NCBI RefSeq assembly: GCF_008124835.1
Contig: NZ_VNHW01000012.1
Coordinates: 1-64,000 of the forward strand
Source of the DNA: Blastococcus xanthinilyticus
Lineage (GTDB): Bacteria; Actinomycetota; Actinomycetes; Mycobacteriales; Geodermatophilaceae
Direction of reading: 5' to 3'
DNA length: 64,000 nucleotides
Position 1 is the stretch's first letter; each line of letters begins with the position of its first letter. This document shows, piece after piece, positions 8,890 through 17,714 of this stretch. The notes under the pieces were generated by a model. That model saw only the letters and a list, made by a program, of their open reading frames with translations, was not told the origin of the DNA and ran no database searches. The position numbers and the translations under genes are program-made.

Positions 8890-10242
8890 CTACGTGCGGA
8901 AGCCGGATTCGTTGTGGTTCGACGAGTCGTGCGGTTGCGGAAGTCTTGTTCCCCGCGTCCTCGGCCGCGGACGTCCAACGGCGAAGGGGGCTTTGACCGA
9001 TGAGCTCTTAAGGAGGCGATTCATGCGGGATGGGTAGACAATCTGGAGTTCGAGGTAACGCCCTCTCCACCGCACCGTCCTAGACCAAAGAGGTGTCGCG
9101 GGCGTACGGCGTTCGGCGGCTCCCGTGGTTAACCAGCGTCCGGGCCCGACCGCGGGAGGCCGGGCGGCAAGTCGGGAACGACGATGTTGCGCACCGGGTC
9201 GGGTCTGAGGGACGGCGCGCGTCTCATTGGCCTGTTGTTGTCGGAATCGCGTTAGACGCCTGGTAAGCCACACCAGCGAAGAGATCTCCACGCTGAGCAA
9301 CACCCCAGCGACTCCGGCTTTCGCTGCCCGAGTATCAGCGGCACCTGCCTGGTCGGCCAGTGCCCAGGCGCTCGCACTCGTTCCCGCCTCGGATGTCTCC
9401 ACGCCGAGCGGTTCCATGCCTCTGGCATTCACACCACCGGAGGAGGCAAGGATGCTCGGTGGCGAGTCCCCTGGGATGACGAAACGCTGATTCACGATGA
9501 CGTACTCCTGACCTATCTGGCCCTCCATCTCTCCACAAGCGATGTCTTGAGCATCGGTCGCCAGGTCCGCCGCGCTTTCACAGGGAGTGAGCGGTAGATA
9601 TGCAGGAGTGGCAAGGGAAAAATCCGCTTCATCATCCGAGCTGTAGTAGCTATTAACGCGCGCGAACTTGACGCTTGAGTAGCCATCGGAGTCTTCCTCG
9701 AAGACTTGGGAGGTGTGCCCCCCGATTGAAACGACGGACTTCGCCAGGGACCCCTCCGCCACCTCGGCAAGGATATGTAGCGACCCTTCATCACTAACCG
9801 CATATGTCTCCGCCTGGGGGACGAAATACGCGGCGAGCGGATCCGACGCATCCACTTCGTCCGCAAGTGTCGCCGCGACGACATCGGCCAGGTCCACAGG
9901 CGCGGACCACGTCGTGCTCTCGTTGTCGTCTCGAACGACAAGGTCCCATATCGTGCCTGGCATGACTCTAACGTTCATAGCAATGTCTGTGCCACCATCA
10001 TCGCCACGTTGAAAGGTCACATCAAGTCGCGGGCTTTGAGCTTCCCTTACCGGAGTGGCCGACGATTCCCAATCCGGAGGAAGTGTAGCGGCAAAGTAGA
10101 TCCGCAGATTGTTCGCAGGTAGAGTCGGCCGGTGAGAAACGAACAGTGATGCGGTCCATGCGACCGCAACGATCAGAAGACCAATTGCAAGCGCCTCTGC
10201 GAGGGGGTTTGACGACACCACACGCCTGCGTTCACCGGGCAT
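8890..10242 (-). CDS. Orphan two-helix membrane protein with large exported domain
   Basis: I do not recognise this 450-codon frame. From ATG 10242 it shows a hydrophobic helix at residues about 15 to 35, an exported region of about 270 residues rich in acidic and small residues with two cysteines (221 and 236), and a second hydrophobic helix about 308 to 326 followed by the basic stop-transfer LTRRLTRFRQQQ. That is a coherent topology with both ends inside the cell. The final about 108 residues (DNA 8890..9216) are arginine and proline rich with no structure, so the true gene may end earlier or be frameshifted. GC content and codon use are visibly lower than in the flanking genes, which suggests transfer. 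No domain could be named. Confidence 0.5.
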   Translation of the reverse strand: MPGERRRVVSSNPLAEALAIGLLIVAVAWTASLFVSHRPTLPANNLRIYFAATLPPDWESSATPVREAQSPRLDVTFQRGDDGGTDIAMNVRVMPGTIWDLVVRDDNESTTWSAPVDLADVVAATLADEVDASDPLAAYFVPQAETYAVSDEGSLHILAEVAEGSLAKSVVSIGGHTSQVFEEDSDGYSSVKFARVNSYYSSDDEADFSLATPAYLPLTPCESAADLATDAQDIACGEMEGQIGQEYVIVNQRFVIPGDSPPSILASSGGVNARGMEPLGVETSEAGTSASAWALADQAGAADTRAAKAGVAGVLLSVEISSLVWLTRRLTRFRQQQANETRAVPQTRPGAQHRRSRLAARPPAVGPGRWLTTGAAERRTPATPLWSRTVRWRGRYLELQIVYPSRMNRLLKSSSVKAPFAVGRPRPRTRGTRLPQPHDSSNHNESGFRT

Positions 10243-10487
10243 AGTGACCCCACGCTTCCACTACGCCGCGCGAGTGTCGGATGCCGGCCGCTGACGCGAT
10301 GCGGGCCCCCCGAAGGCCTGCGGGCGCCAGACCGAGGCAGTGGGTCGAGTTACGCACCGAAGTTCCCGCCCCTTCTTCGAGACGTTGCTGGTCGGGCACC
10401 AGCCGGGCCCCGCCTCAAACATGTCGGCGGGTGTCCCATTGTGGGCCGCTCAGGGACGGAGACGGGTGCGGGCTGACACCCTTCTCC

Positions 10488-10707
10488 TTCGACACCGACC
10501 TCATCGCGCAGGTGCGCCGCGAGGTCTCGGTGCCGCTGATCACCAGCGGGGGAGCGGCCGCGGTCGAGGACTTCCCGCCCGCGGTCGAGGCCGGCGCGGA
10601 CGCGGTGCTGGCGGCGAGCTTCTTCCACTTCGGCGCGCTGCGGATCGGCGACGTGAAGGGCGCTCTCGCCGGCACGAGCTACCCCTGCGCCGGGAGGCCG
10701 ACCACCC
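10488..10707 (+). pseudogene. Decayed duplicate of the hisF 3' end
   Basis: This stretch matches the last 230 bp of hisF (4861..5083) almost base for base. I count about 13 substitutions and one deleted base over about 220 bp. It encodes the HisF C-terminal motifs [17 protein letters not shown] and [17 protein letters not shown], then loses frame where CCCCGTG of hisF became CCCCTG. About six differences are silent third-position changes, so the two copies diverged partly as functional sequences before one decayed. No hisF-like 5' part precedes it. It marks the right-hand end of the 5.1 to 10.5 kb segment. Confidence 0.85.
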
Positions 10708-10726
10708 GCTTCTCCGACCGGGCGCC

Positions 10727-11239
10727 TCAGCCGGCCGCCGGCCGTCGCGTGGCCAGCACCGTGCTCGCGCCCAGCACGAACAGCGACATGCCGGTCTGCA
10801 CCCAGGTCCACCAGCCCACCGGCGTGTGACCGGCGAGCGGGCAGAGGATGGTCATCACGGCCATGCACCCGGCCGCCGCGATGCCGAACCGGGCCGCGTA
10901 CCGGCTGCCCCGCCACAGCGCCGCGACGGCCAGCACGATCGTGACCACGGCCGCGATGTCGAAGGGCAGTTGCCAGAGCGGATAGGCCATGTCGTGGGCC
11001 GGCATCGGCTCCACGAGCGGGCAGGTCAGCCAGGCGAGGGCGAAGGCCCCCGCGAGCACCTGCTCGAGGGCCCGTCCGGGGCGCCCGTCCGGGGCAGTGC
11101 GCGCAACCGCCGTCCACCCGGCCCGGGGTACCGGCCCGTAGGGGGAGGGGACCGGCGCCGCGGCGTCGGTCGGCGGCGCGGGCCGGACCGGTTCGACCGG
11201 CGAGCTGCCGGCGAGGGGGACGGGGTCGGCGACGGACAT
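10727..11239 (-). CDS. Small integral membrane protein of unknown function
   Basis: Unrecognised 170-residue protein starting at ATG 11239. After a proline- and alanine-rich cytoplasmic N-terminus of about 55 residues come four predicted membrane helices: [47 protein letters not shown] and [19 protein letters not shown]. No catalytic motif is visible. An earlier in-frame start exists but would add an unstructured tail. It sits just beyond the hisF fragment and is likely part of the older chromosome rather than of the inserted segment. Confidence 0.65.
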   Translation of the reverse strand: MSVADPVPLAGSSPVEPVRPAPPTDAAAPVPSPYGPVPRAGWTAVARTAPDGRPGRALEQVLAGAFALAWLTCPLVEPMPAHDMAYPLWQLPFDIAAVVTIVLAVAALWRGSRYAARFGIAAAGCMAVMTILCPLAGHTPVGWWTWVQTGMSLFVLGASTVLATRRPAAG

Positions 11240-11338
11240 GCGGTGCACCGTAGCCGGGCCACCGGACCCGAGCGTGTCGTTTTCGCGCGCGGTCACCCGC
11301 GCGGCGGGCAAGCCCTGAGGCCGGACGCCGGTGCGACG

Positions 11339-11943
11339 TCACGCAGGGGCGCCGAGCGGCGGGTGGTCGAGCACGCGTGGCCGGTACTCGACCAGCTGGA
11401 TGCCGCCGTCGAAGGTGCGGTGGTCGATCATCTCGAGGGCGACGTCGGGGTAGCCGTCGTAGATGCGTTCCTCACCCGTGGCCCCGGTGATCACCGGGAA
11501 CATCCCGACCCGGAAGCGGTCTACGAGCCCGGCGCGCAGCAGGGACCGGCACAGGCTGAGACTGCCGATCGTGCTCAGGAGCCCCTCGCCGTCCTCCTTC
11601 AGGGCGCGGACCGCGTCGACGGCGTCACCGCGGACGAGGGTGCAGTTGGCCCACGTCAGCGGCTCCTCGAGCGAGGAGGAGAACACCACCTTCGGGGCCT
11701 GGGTGAGCTCGTCGACGGACGCCTCCTCCTCGGGCCGGAACTCCTCCTGGCCGGGAGGCACCTCGCCGGCGGCGAAGCCCGACATCAGGCGGTAGGTGTT
11801 CGCTCCCATCAGGTACGTGGCCGCCGGCTGCTCGCCGAGCCAGGCGAGGTAGTCGGGCTCTCCAGGCCCCAGAACCCAGGCCAGCCCTCTCCCGATGCGT
11901 AGCCGTCGAGCGAGGTGATGAAGTCGACGAGAAGCTCCGACAT
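11339..11943 (-). pseudogene. Dihydrofolate reductase-family (RibD-like) protein, frameshifted
   Basis: The upstream reading frame starts at ATG 11943 and reads SELLVDFITSLDGYASGEGW, the classic N-terminus of the RibD C-terminal/DHFR-like family. Near 11855..11865 the frame breaks. The rest of the protein (PDYLAWLGEQPAATYLMGAN, then KVVFSSSLEEPLTW and TIGSLSLCRSLLRAGLVDRF) continues in another frame to a TGA at 11339. Adding one base near 11860 would restore a normal protein of about 200 residues. It is either a real single-base deletion or a sequencing error. Family members reduce unknown pteridine- or pyrimidine-like substrates with NADPH. Confidence 0.75.
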
Positions 11944-12035
11944 GGCGCTGTCCTTTCCTCCGGTGTCAGGAGGTCGGACCGGCCGGGTGCCGCGAACTCA
12001 TCGGCGCCGCCCGCTCGGGGACACCGCGCGGAGCG

Positions 12036-12659
12036 TCAGCCGGTGCGGGGCCGCCATGGCTGGTGCGTGTGCGCGAGCCAGACCATCTCCGGTTCGAGCC
12101 CGCGGATCATCAGCTGGCCCTCCGTCCGCGGCTCGTCGAGTTCGCCGAACCACACCGCCGCGTCGCCGGCGACGACGACCGGGCGCCCGCCGGTCTCGAC
12201 GACGACCACCTGGGTGCCGGGCGTGTGGCCCGGTGCCGGAACGAGCCGGAGCCCGGGAAGGAGCTCGAGCTCGCCGTCGACCGGCACGTACCGCACCCCG
12301 GGCGCCTCCAGCCACTCGCGGATCGTGTAGTCGTCCTGGCTGCGCGCGTCGTCGAGCTCCCGACGCTGGACGTAGACGGGCCTGCCGGCGAAGAGGTGGT
12401 TCCCGCCGCAGTGGTCGGCGTGCAGATGGGTGTTGACGACCATGTCGATCCCGGCGGGGTCGACGTCCTGCTCGCTCCACGGGCGGAGGCGGGGACGCAT
12501 GTCGGCGAGCAGCGGGTGCAGCTCCTTGATGCCGGTGTCGACCAGCACGCGCGCCTCGGGATGGTCGATGACGTGCACGTAGACCGGCATCACCTCGCCC
12601 TCGACGAGCAGGTCGGCGACCTGGACCGGCGTGACCGTGATGGACGGGAGCGCGTTCAT
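12036..12659 (-). CDS. MBL-fold metallo-hydrolase (lactonase-like)
   Basis: Zinc hydrolase of 207 residues with the metallo-beta-lactamase signature NTHLHADHCGGNHLF, preceded by ARVLVDTGIKELHP. The downstream ligands are visible as VPAPGHTPGTQVVV and VVAGDAAVWFGE, and a last histidine lies in LAHTHQP. The arrangement resembles N-acyl homoserine lactonase-like members, but quorum-quenching activity is not established by the motif and the substrate is unknown. ATG 12659 gives a normal length. It lies on the same strand as, and downstream of, the TIGR03085 gene (42 bp gap), so they may be co-transcribed. Confidence 0.85.
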   Translation of the reverse strand: MNALPSITVTPVQVADLLVEGEVMPVYVHVIDHPEARVLVDTGIKELHPLLADMRPRLRPWSEQDVDPAGIDMVVNTHLHADHCGGNHLFAGRPVYVQRRELDDARSQDDYTIREWLEAPGVRYVPVDGELELLPGLRLVPAPGHTPGTQVVVVETGGRPVVVAGDAAVWFGELDEPRTEGQLMIRGLEPEMVWLAHTHQPWRPRTG

Positions 12660-12701
12660 GGGTGTCCAGACGGCCCGAGCAGTCCCGACTCATCGATCCG
12701 G

Positions 12702-13331
12702 TCAGGGAGCGCCCGGCGGCGAGGAGATCTCCACCCGTGCCACGTCACGCCGGCCCGCGGCCCACAGCATCAGCTCCAGCGGCTCGCCGGAGACGGTGCG
12801 CCCGCCGTCGCCGAGCCGCTTCTCCTCGCCGGGCACGTCGCTGCGGCGCAGCACCAGGCCGCGCCGACCGGCGGCGCGGCGGGCGTAGAGGCCGAGCCCC
12901 GCCCACAGCTGGTCCTGCTCGTCGCGGCGCAGCTCGCGCGGCTCCCAGCCGGGCTGGGCGCGGCGGACGTCCTCGTGGTGGATGGCGAACTCGGAGACGT
13001 TGAACGCCTTCGAGGCGGCCGGCAGCGTCATCGGCGACCACGACGGCGGCCCGCTGCGCACCTGGCCGACCACCTCCGCGTAGGGCGTCGATCCGCGCAG
13101 CCGGTCCTCCAGCCGGTGCGACCACCAGGCCAGCCGCGCACCGCCGGGCAGCATCTCCAGGCCGTAGCCGGGGAGGGCGTCGGGGCGCCGGTCGCGCACG
13201 GCCAGGTGCGCGGCGAGGTGGGCGGTGGTCCACCCCGCGCAGCAGGTCGGCGCGTCGGGCCCGAGCTCGTCGAGGAGATCGGCGAGCGCCGCGCGCTCGC
13301 GGTCCGGGAGAGGGAGGGAAGAGGCGCTCAC
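12702..13331 (-). CDS. TIGR03085 family DinB-like metal-binding protein
   Basis: Protein of 209 residues from the DinB/MDMPI_N superfamily. Diagnostic segments are the start PLPDRERAALADLLDELGPD, the first metal-binding region CAGWTTAHLAAHLAVRDRRP, and the family-specific NVSEFAIHHEDVRRAQPGW. The function is not known; the histidines are compatible with a mononuclear metal site and some relatives use mycothiol. From recall of related genomes, a gene of this family commonly follows hisF in Geodermatophilaceae, which would fit the idea that the 5.1 to 10.5 kb segment was inserted between the two. Divergent from the ABC exporter genes. Confidence 0.85.
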   Translation of the reverse strand: MSASSLPLPDRERAALADLLDELGPDAPTCCAGWTTAHLAAHLAVRDRRPDALPGYGLEMLPGGARLAWWSHRLEDRLRGSTPYAEVVGQVRSGPPSWSPMTLPAASKAFNVSEFAIHHEDVRRAQPGWEPRELRRDEQDQLWAGLGLYARRAAGRRGLVLRRSDVPGEEKRLGDGGRTVSGEPLELMLWAAGRRDVARVEISSPPGAP

Positions 13332-13454
13332 CTCGCGTAGTTACCGAGGAAGCCCCGCGGGCGAAACCCGACCGGGCCTCTCCGGGCCCGATCGCTTAGC
13401 CCGTCTAACGACCCCGTGGCATGCTGGTCGCAGCTACGAACCCCGAGGAGCCCC

Positions 13455-15230
13455 GTGTCCCGCCGCCGAGACGCCGTCGTGCGCCGCGGGCTCCGCCACA
13501 TCGGCCGGGCCGTGCGCGAGCAGCCGCGCATGTTCACCCTCGCGTTCCTCGCCAGCAGCCTCTACGGGGGCATGACGGTGGCCAGCGCGTACGTCATCGG
13601 TGAGGTCACCGACCGGGTGCTGCTGCCGGCGTTCGACGAGGGTGCCACGACCACGGCCGCGCTCACCCTGGCCTCGGTCGCCATCCTCGGCGTCGCCCTG
13701 CTGAAGATCGTCGGCATCCTGGGCCGCCGGCTGTTCGCCGGCATCATGAGCTACCGGCTGCAGGCGGAGTACCGCCGGCGCGTCACCGGGCAGTACCTCC
13801 GGCTCCCGCTGTCCTGGCACCAGCGCCACCCGACCGGGCAGCTGCTCTCCAACGCCAACTCCGACGTCGAGTCGGCCTGGTTCTTCGTCGCGCCGCTGCC
13901 CTTCGCCTGCGGCGCGCTGGTGATGATCGCGATCACCAGCGTGGCGCTCGTGCTCACCGATCCGCTGCTGGCGCTGGTCGGCCTGGTCGTCTTCCCGCTC
14001 GTGTTCGGCGCCAACATCGTCTACTCGCAGGTGATGAGCCCGCGGATGCAGCGGGCGCAGCAGCTGCGGGCCGAGGTCAGCGAGATCGCACACGAGAGCT
14101 TCGACGCCGCCCTCGTGGTCAAGACGCTGGGCCGTGAGGACACCGAGACCGAGCGCTTCACCGAGCGGGCTGAGGAGCTGCGCGACGGGCTGATCGCCGT
14201 CGGCCGGGTCCGCGGGATGTTTGACCCGCTGATGGAGGCCCTGCCCAACCTGGGCACGCTCGCCGTCCTGCTCATCGGCGCCGGCCGGGTCGCCGACGGC
14301 GCCGTCGACGCCGGCGACCTGGTCTCCATCGCCTACCTGTTCACCCTGCTCGCGCTGCCGATCCGGGCCATCGGCTGGGTGCTGGCCGACCTGCCGCGGG
14401 CCCTGGCCGGCTTCGACCGGGTCACCCCGGTGCTCGAGGCGACCGGCGAGACCCCGTACGGGCCCGATGCCGCCGTCGCCGCTGCCGGGGGCGCCGGGAT
14501 CGGCGTGCGCGACGTCGGCTTCACCTTCGACGGGGTGTCCCGCCCGACCCTGCACCAGGTCACCTTCGACGTGCCGGCCGGCCGCACCGTGGCCGTGGTC
14601 GGGCCCACCGGCTCGGGCAAGTCCACCCTGGCCGGGCTGCTGGTGCGCCTGGTCGACCCCGCCGACGGGAGCGTGCTGCTCGACGGCGTCGACCTGCGCC
14701 GGCTGCGCGAGGGCGAGACGAGCGCCCAGGCGGCGTTCGTCGCGCAGAGCGCCTTCCTCTTCGACGACACCGTCCGCGGCAACGTCACCCTGGGCGCGCC
14801 GTTCTCCGACGACGAGGTGCAGGCGGCGCTGCGCGTGGCCGCCGCCGACGAGTTCGTCGGGGCGCTGCCCGAGGGCCTCGACACCCGCGTGGGGGAGCGC
14901 GGCGCCTCGCTGTCCGGCGGCCAGCGGCAGCGGCTGGCGCTGGCCCGCGCCGTGGTCCGCCGTCCCCGCCTGCTCGTGCTGGACGACGCCACGAGCGCCG
15001 TCGACCCCGCCGTCGAGGCCCGCATCCTCGACGCCCTGCGCGGCAGCGAGACGCCGACGACGGTCGTGGTGGTCGCCTACCGGCAGGCCACCATCGCCCT
15101 CGCCGACGAGGTGGTCTGGCTGGCCGACGGGCGGGCCGTCGCCCGGGGCACCCACGACGAGCTGCTCGCCCAGGTGTCCGGCTACGCGGCGCTGGTGCGC
15201 GCCTACTCCGAGGCCGAGGTGGCCGCGTGA
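13455..15230 (+). CDS. ABC exporter half-transporter, degenerate-site subunit
   Basis: Type IV ABC exporter half of 591 residues: about 320 residues with six membrane helices, then an ATPase domain. Walker A is GPTGSGKST near residue 382 and the signature is canonical (LSGGQRQRLALARAVV). Walker B reads LLVLDDATSAVD, with Asp in place of the catalytic Glu, and the switch region reads VVVAYRQATIA, with Tyr in place of the H-loop His. These changes mark the degenerate half of a heterodimeric exporter. GTG 13455 is chosen because GAGGAG precedes it by 8 bp. The stop overlaps the partner gene start (GTGA). The transported substrate is unknown. Confidence 0.9.
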   Translation: MSRRRDAVVRRGLRHIGRAVREQPRMFTLAFLASSLYGGMTVASAYVIGEVTDRVLLPAFDEGATTTAALTLASVAILGVALLKIVGILGRRLFAGIMSYRLQAEYRRRVTGQYLRLPLSWHQRHPTGQLLSNANSDVESAWFFVAPLPFACGALVMIAITSVALVLTDPLLALVGLVVFPLVFGANIVYSQVMSPRMQRAQQLRAEVSEIAHESFDAALVVKTLGREDTETERFTERAEELRDGLIAVGRVRGMFDPLMEALPNLGTLAVLLIGAGRVADGAVDAGDLVSIAYLFTLLALPIRAIGWVLADLPRALAGFDRVTPVLEATGETPYGPDAAVAAAGGAGIGVRDVGFTFDGVSRPTLHQVTFDVPAGRTVAVVGPTGSGKSTLAGLLVRLVDPADGSVLLDGVDLRRLREGETSAQAAFVAQSAFLFDDTVRGNVTLGAPFSDDEVQAALRVAAADEFVGALPEGLDTRVGERGASLSGGQRQRLALARAVVRRPRLLVLDDATSAVDPAVEARILDALRGSETPTTVVVVAYRQATIALADEVVWLADGRAVARGTHDELLAQVSGYAALVRAYSEAEVAA

Positions 15231-17068
15231 CCGGGTCGGCCCAGCACACCGCGCCGGCCCAGCGCACCGAGGGGGCGCTGGCGACCCTGCGCCGCGGGCT
15301 GCGGATGATGCCCGAGTTCCGGCGCGGGTTGCCGGTCACCTTCGCCCTGGCCCTGGTCGCGACCGCCGGCCGGGTGGTCGTCCCCATCGCCGTGCAGCAG
15401 GTCATCGACCGCGGGCTGACCCCCGGCGGGGCCGACCTGGAGCTGGTCACCTGGCTGATCGCCGGCTGCGCGCTGGTCGTGGTGCTTACGGCCGTCGCCG
15501 TCTACCGGATGAACGTGCGGCTGTTCCGGACGACGGAGACCGCGCTGGCCAACCTGCGCGCCCGCGCCTTCCGGCACGTGCACGACCTCTCGGTGCTGCA
15601 CCAGCAGGGCGAGCGCCGTGGCTCCCTGGTCTCCCGGGTCACCAGCGACGTCGACCAGCTGTCGGTGTTCATGCAGTGGGGCGGCGTGCTCGGCCTCGTG
15701 AGCGTGGGACAGCTGTTCGTCGCCACCGTGGTCATGTTCGTCTACTCCTGGCAGCTGACCCTGCTGGTGCTCGTCTGCTTCGTGCCGCTGGTGTTCGCCG
15801 TCCGCTGGTTCGCCCAGCGGCTGGTGCGGGTCTACGGCGTGGTGCGGGAGCGGGTCGGCGACGTGCTGGCCGCGGTCGCCGAGTCGGTGGTCGGGGCTCC
15901 CACGGTGCGTGCCTACGGCGTGCGCGGGCGCACCGCCGCCCGGCTCGACGCCGCCATCGACCGGCACTACCGCGCCCAGGTCGAGGCCCAGAAGGTCACC
16001 GCCGCCGTCTTCGTCAGCGGCGAGTTCGTCGCGGCGCTGGCCAACGCGGCCGTGGTCGTCGTCGGGGTGCTGCTCGGCCTGGCCGGTGACATCACCGCCG
16101 GCACCCTGGTGGCCTTCCTGTTCCTGGTCACCCTCTTCGTGGCCCCGGTGCAGACCGCCAGCGAGGTGCTCAACGAGGCGCAGAACGCCGTCGCCGGCTT
16201 CCGCCGGGTGCTCGACGTGGTCGACACCGAGCCCGACGTCCGCGACCCCGCCGTCGCGACCCCCGGCCGGGTGCGGGCACTGCCGGAGGGGCCGCTCGGC
16301 GTCCGCTTCGAGGCGGTCACCTTCCGCTACGCACCCGGCGCCCGGGCGGCGCTGGACGGCGTCGACCTCACCATCGCGCCGCGCACGCGGGTGGCGATCG
16401 TGGGGGAGACCGGCTCGGGGAAAACGACGTTCGCCAAGCTGGTCACCCGGCTCATGGACCCGGTCGAAGGCACCGTGCTGCTCGGCTCCGACGCGGGCGG
16501 GTGGGTGCCGCTGGCCGACGTCGCCTTCGCCTCGCTGCGTGCGCGGGTGGTGATGGTGCCGCAGGACGGCTTCCTGTTCGACGCGACCGTCGCCGAGAAC
16601 GTCCGGTACGGCCGGCCCGGCATGACCGACGCCGACGTCGTCGCCGCCTTCGACGACCTGGGGCTGGGGGACTGGCTGGCGGGGCTCCCCGAGGGGGCGG
16701 CCACCGCGGTCGGCCAGCGCGGCGAGTCGCTCTCGGCGGGCGAGCGGCAGCTGGTGGCCGTCGCCCGCGCCTACGTCGCGGACCCCGACCTGCTGGTGCT
16801 CGACGAGGCGACCAGCGCCGTCGACCCGGCCACCGAGCAGCGGCTGACCCGGGCGCTGGACCGGCTGACCGACGGGCGGACGACGCTGACCATCGCGCAC
16901 CGGCTCTCCACCGCCGAGCGGGCCGACGAGGTGCTGGTCGTCGACGCCGGGCACGTGGTGCAGCGCGGTACGCACGCGGAGCTGGTCGACGCCGAGGGCC
17001 CCTACGCGCGGCTGCACGCCTCGTGGCGCCGCTCCTCGGCCGGCGAGCCCGAGCCGGTCATCGGCTGA
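15227..17068 (+). CDS. ABC exporter half-transporter, catalytic-site subunit
   Basis: Partner half-transporter of 613 residues: six N-terminal membrane helices followed by an ATPase domain with Walker A GETGSGKTT near residue 392, Walker B VLDEATSAVD and H-loop IAHRLST, all canonical. Its signature is changed to LSAGERQLVAVARAYV. In a heterodimer this altered signature would face the degenerate Walker A/B of the first subunit, so both defects fall in the same nucleotide site, as in TM287/288-type exporters. It is translationally coupled to the upstream gene by a 4-bp overlap. A MarR gene converges about 100 bp downstream. Drug, lipid or peptide export are all possible. Confidence 0.9.
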   Translation: MTGSAQHTAPAQRTEGALATLRRGLRMMPEFRRGLPVTFALALVATAGRVVVPIAVQQVIDRGLTPGGADLELVTWLIAGCALVVVLTAVAVYRMNVRLFRTTETALANLRARAFRHVHDLSVLHQQGERRGSLVSRVTSDVDQLSVFMQWGGVLGLVSVGQLFVATVVMFVYSWQLTLLVLVCFVPLVFAVRWFAQRLVRVYGVVRERVGDVLAAVAESVVGAPTVRAYGVRGRTAARLDAAIDRHYRAQVEAQKVTAAVFVSGEFVAALANAAVVVVGVLLGLAGDITAGTLVAFLFLVTLFVAPVQTASEVLNEAQNAVAGFRRVLDVVDTEPDVRDPAVATPGRVRALPEGPLGVRFEAVTFRYAPGARAALDGVDLTIAPRTRVAIVGETGSGKTTFAKLVTRLMDPVEGTVLLGSDAGGWVPLADVAFASLRARVVMVPQDGFLFDATVAENVRYGRPGMTDADVVAAFDDLGLGDWLAGLPEGAATAVGQRGESLSAGERQLVAVARAYVADPDLLVLDEATSAVDPATEQRLTRALDRLTDGRTTLTIAHRLSTAERADEVLVVDAGHVVQRGTHAELVDAEGPYARLHASWRRSSAGEPEPVIG

Positions 17069-17165
17069 GTTCCCGGGCCAGGCGAGCGGACGTCTCGGCC
17101 GTCGGCGGAGGGACTGACGGGTGCCGCGGCCGGAAGCGACCGCGTGCCCCCTTCACCGCGGTCGT

Positions 17166-17618
17166 CTACTGCACCCTCTGGGCGGTGCCGGCCTTGGCGA
17201 GCAGGGTCCGCAGCAGGTGCCGTTCGTCGGCGTCGAGAGCCACCATCACGGGGGAGGACTCGAGCATGGCCGCCTGCAGGGCGTCCCTGGTGCGCCTGCC
17301 GGCGTCGGTGAGTTCGAGCAGCTTGACGCGCCGGTCGCCCTCGCGGGTGGCTCGTGCGACCAGGCCGCGCCCCTCCAGCCGGTCGGCGATGCCCGTGACG
17401 TAGGAGGCGTCGCAGCGCAGGTGCTCCGCGAGGGAACGCATGGGAGCGGCCGCCTCCAGGGCCAGCAGCGCCCGCGCCTGTGCCGTCGTCAGCTCGAACG
17501 AGGCGGCGGCCGCCTCGAAGTTCGCGCGGGTCAGCTCGGTCACGTGCATGAGCAGGGCGGCGGTGTCCCGGGCCTCACCTGCCGGATGCCCGGTCGTCGC
17601 GTCCCGCGCAGTGCCCAT
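17166..17618 (-). CDS. MarR-family transcriptional regulator
   Basis: Winged-helix regulator of 150 residues. The recognition region reads MRSLAEHLRCDASYVTGIAD followed by the wing GLVARATREGDRRVKLLELT, typical of MarR. ATG 17618 is preferred; two earlier in-frame starts extend into the promoter. It is divergent from the F420/PPOX, WrbA-like and MFS genes. A perfect palindrome lies between them, so it probably represses that cluster and itself in response to an oxidative or toxic ligand. That regulatory link is inferred from arrangement, which is common for MarR proteins. Confidence 0.9.
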   Translation of the reverse strand: MGTARDATTGHPAGEARDTAALLMHVTELTRANFEAAAASFELTTAQARALLALEAAAPMRSLAEHLRCDASYVTGIADRLEGRGLVARATREGDRRVKLLELTDAGRRTRDALQAAMLESSPVMVALDADERHLLRTLLAKAGTAQRVQ

Positions 17619-17646
17619 GATCGCAGAGTACTCGACTCGGGAAACA

Positions 17647-17661
17647 CTTGACGATGTCAAG
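17647..17661. promoter_or_regulatory. Candidate MarR operator
   Basis: Perfect inverted repeat CTTGAC-GAT-GTCAAG, located 29 bp upstream of the marR start and 54 bp upstream of the PPOX gene start in the divergent promoter region. The left arm contains TTGAC and could overlap a -35 element. Size and position suit a MarR dimer site; binding is inferred. Confidence 0.55.
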
Positions 17662-17714
17662 CAACCGGTGGAGGCTTCCGACTGTTTAGCCAGTCAAGCT
17701 TCCAGGAGGCGAAG

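Noticed and set aside
8804-9037. A 77-codon frame with CGCG that might be a small zinc protein.
   Set aside because: Weak start, overlaps the opposite-strand orphan gene, and the cysteines do not form a second pair.
10281-10487. An open frame running from 10281 into the hisF fragment, suggesting a new fusion gene.
   Set aside because: The part before 10488 has no protein-like character or ribosome site and the frame only continues because the hisF remnant is open. Treated as a pseudogene fragment.
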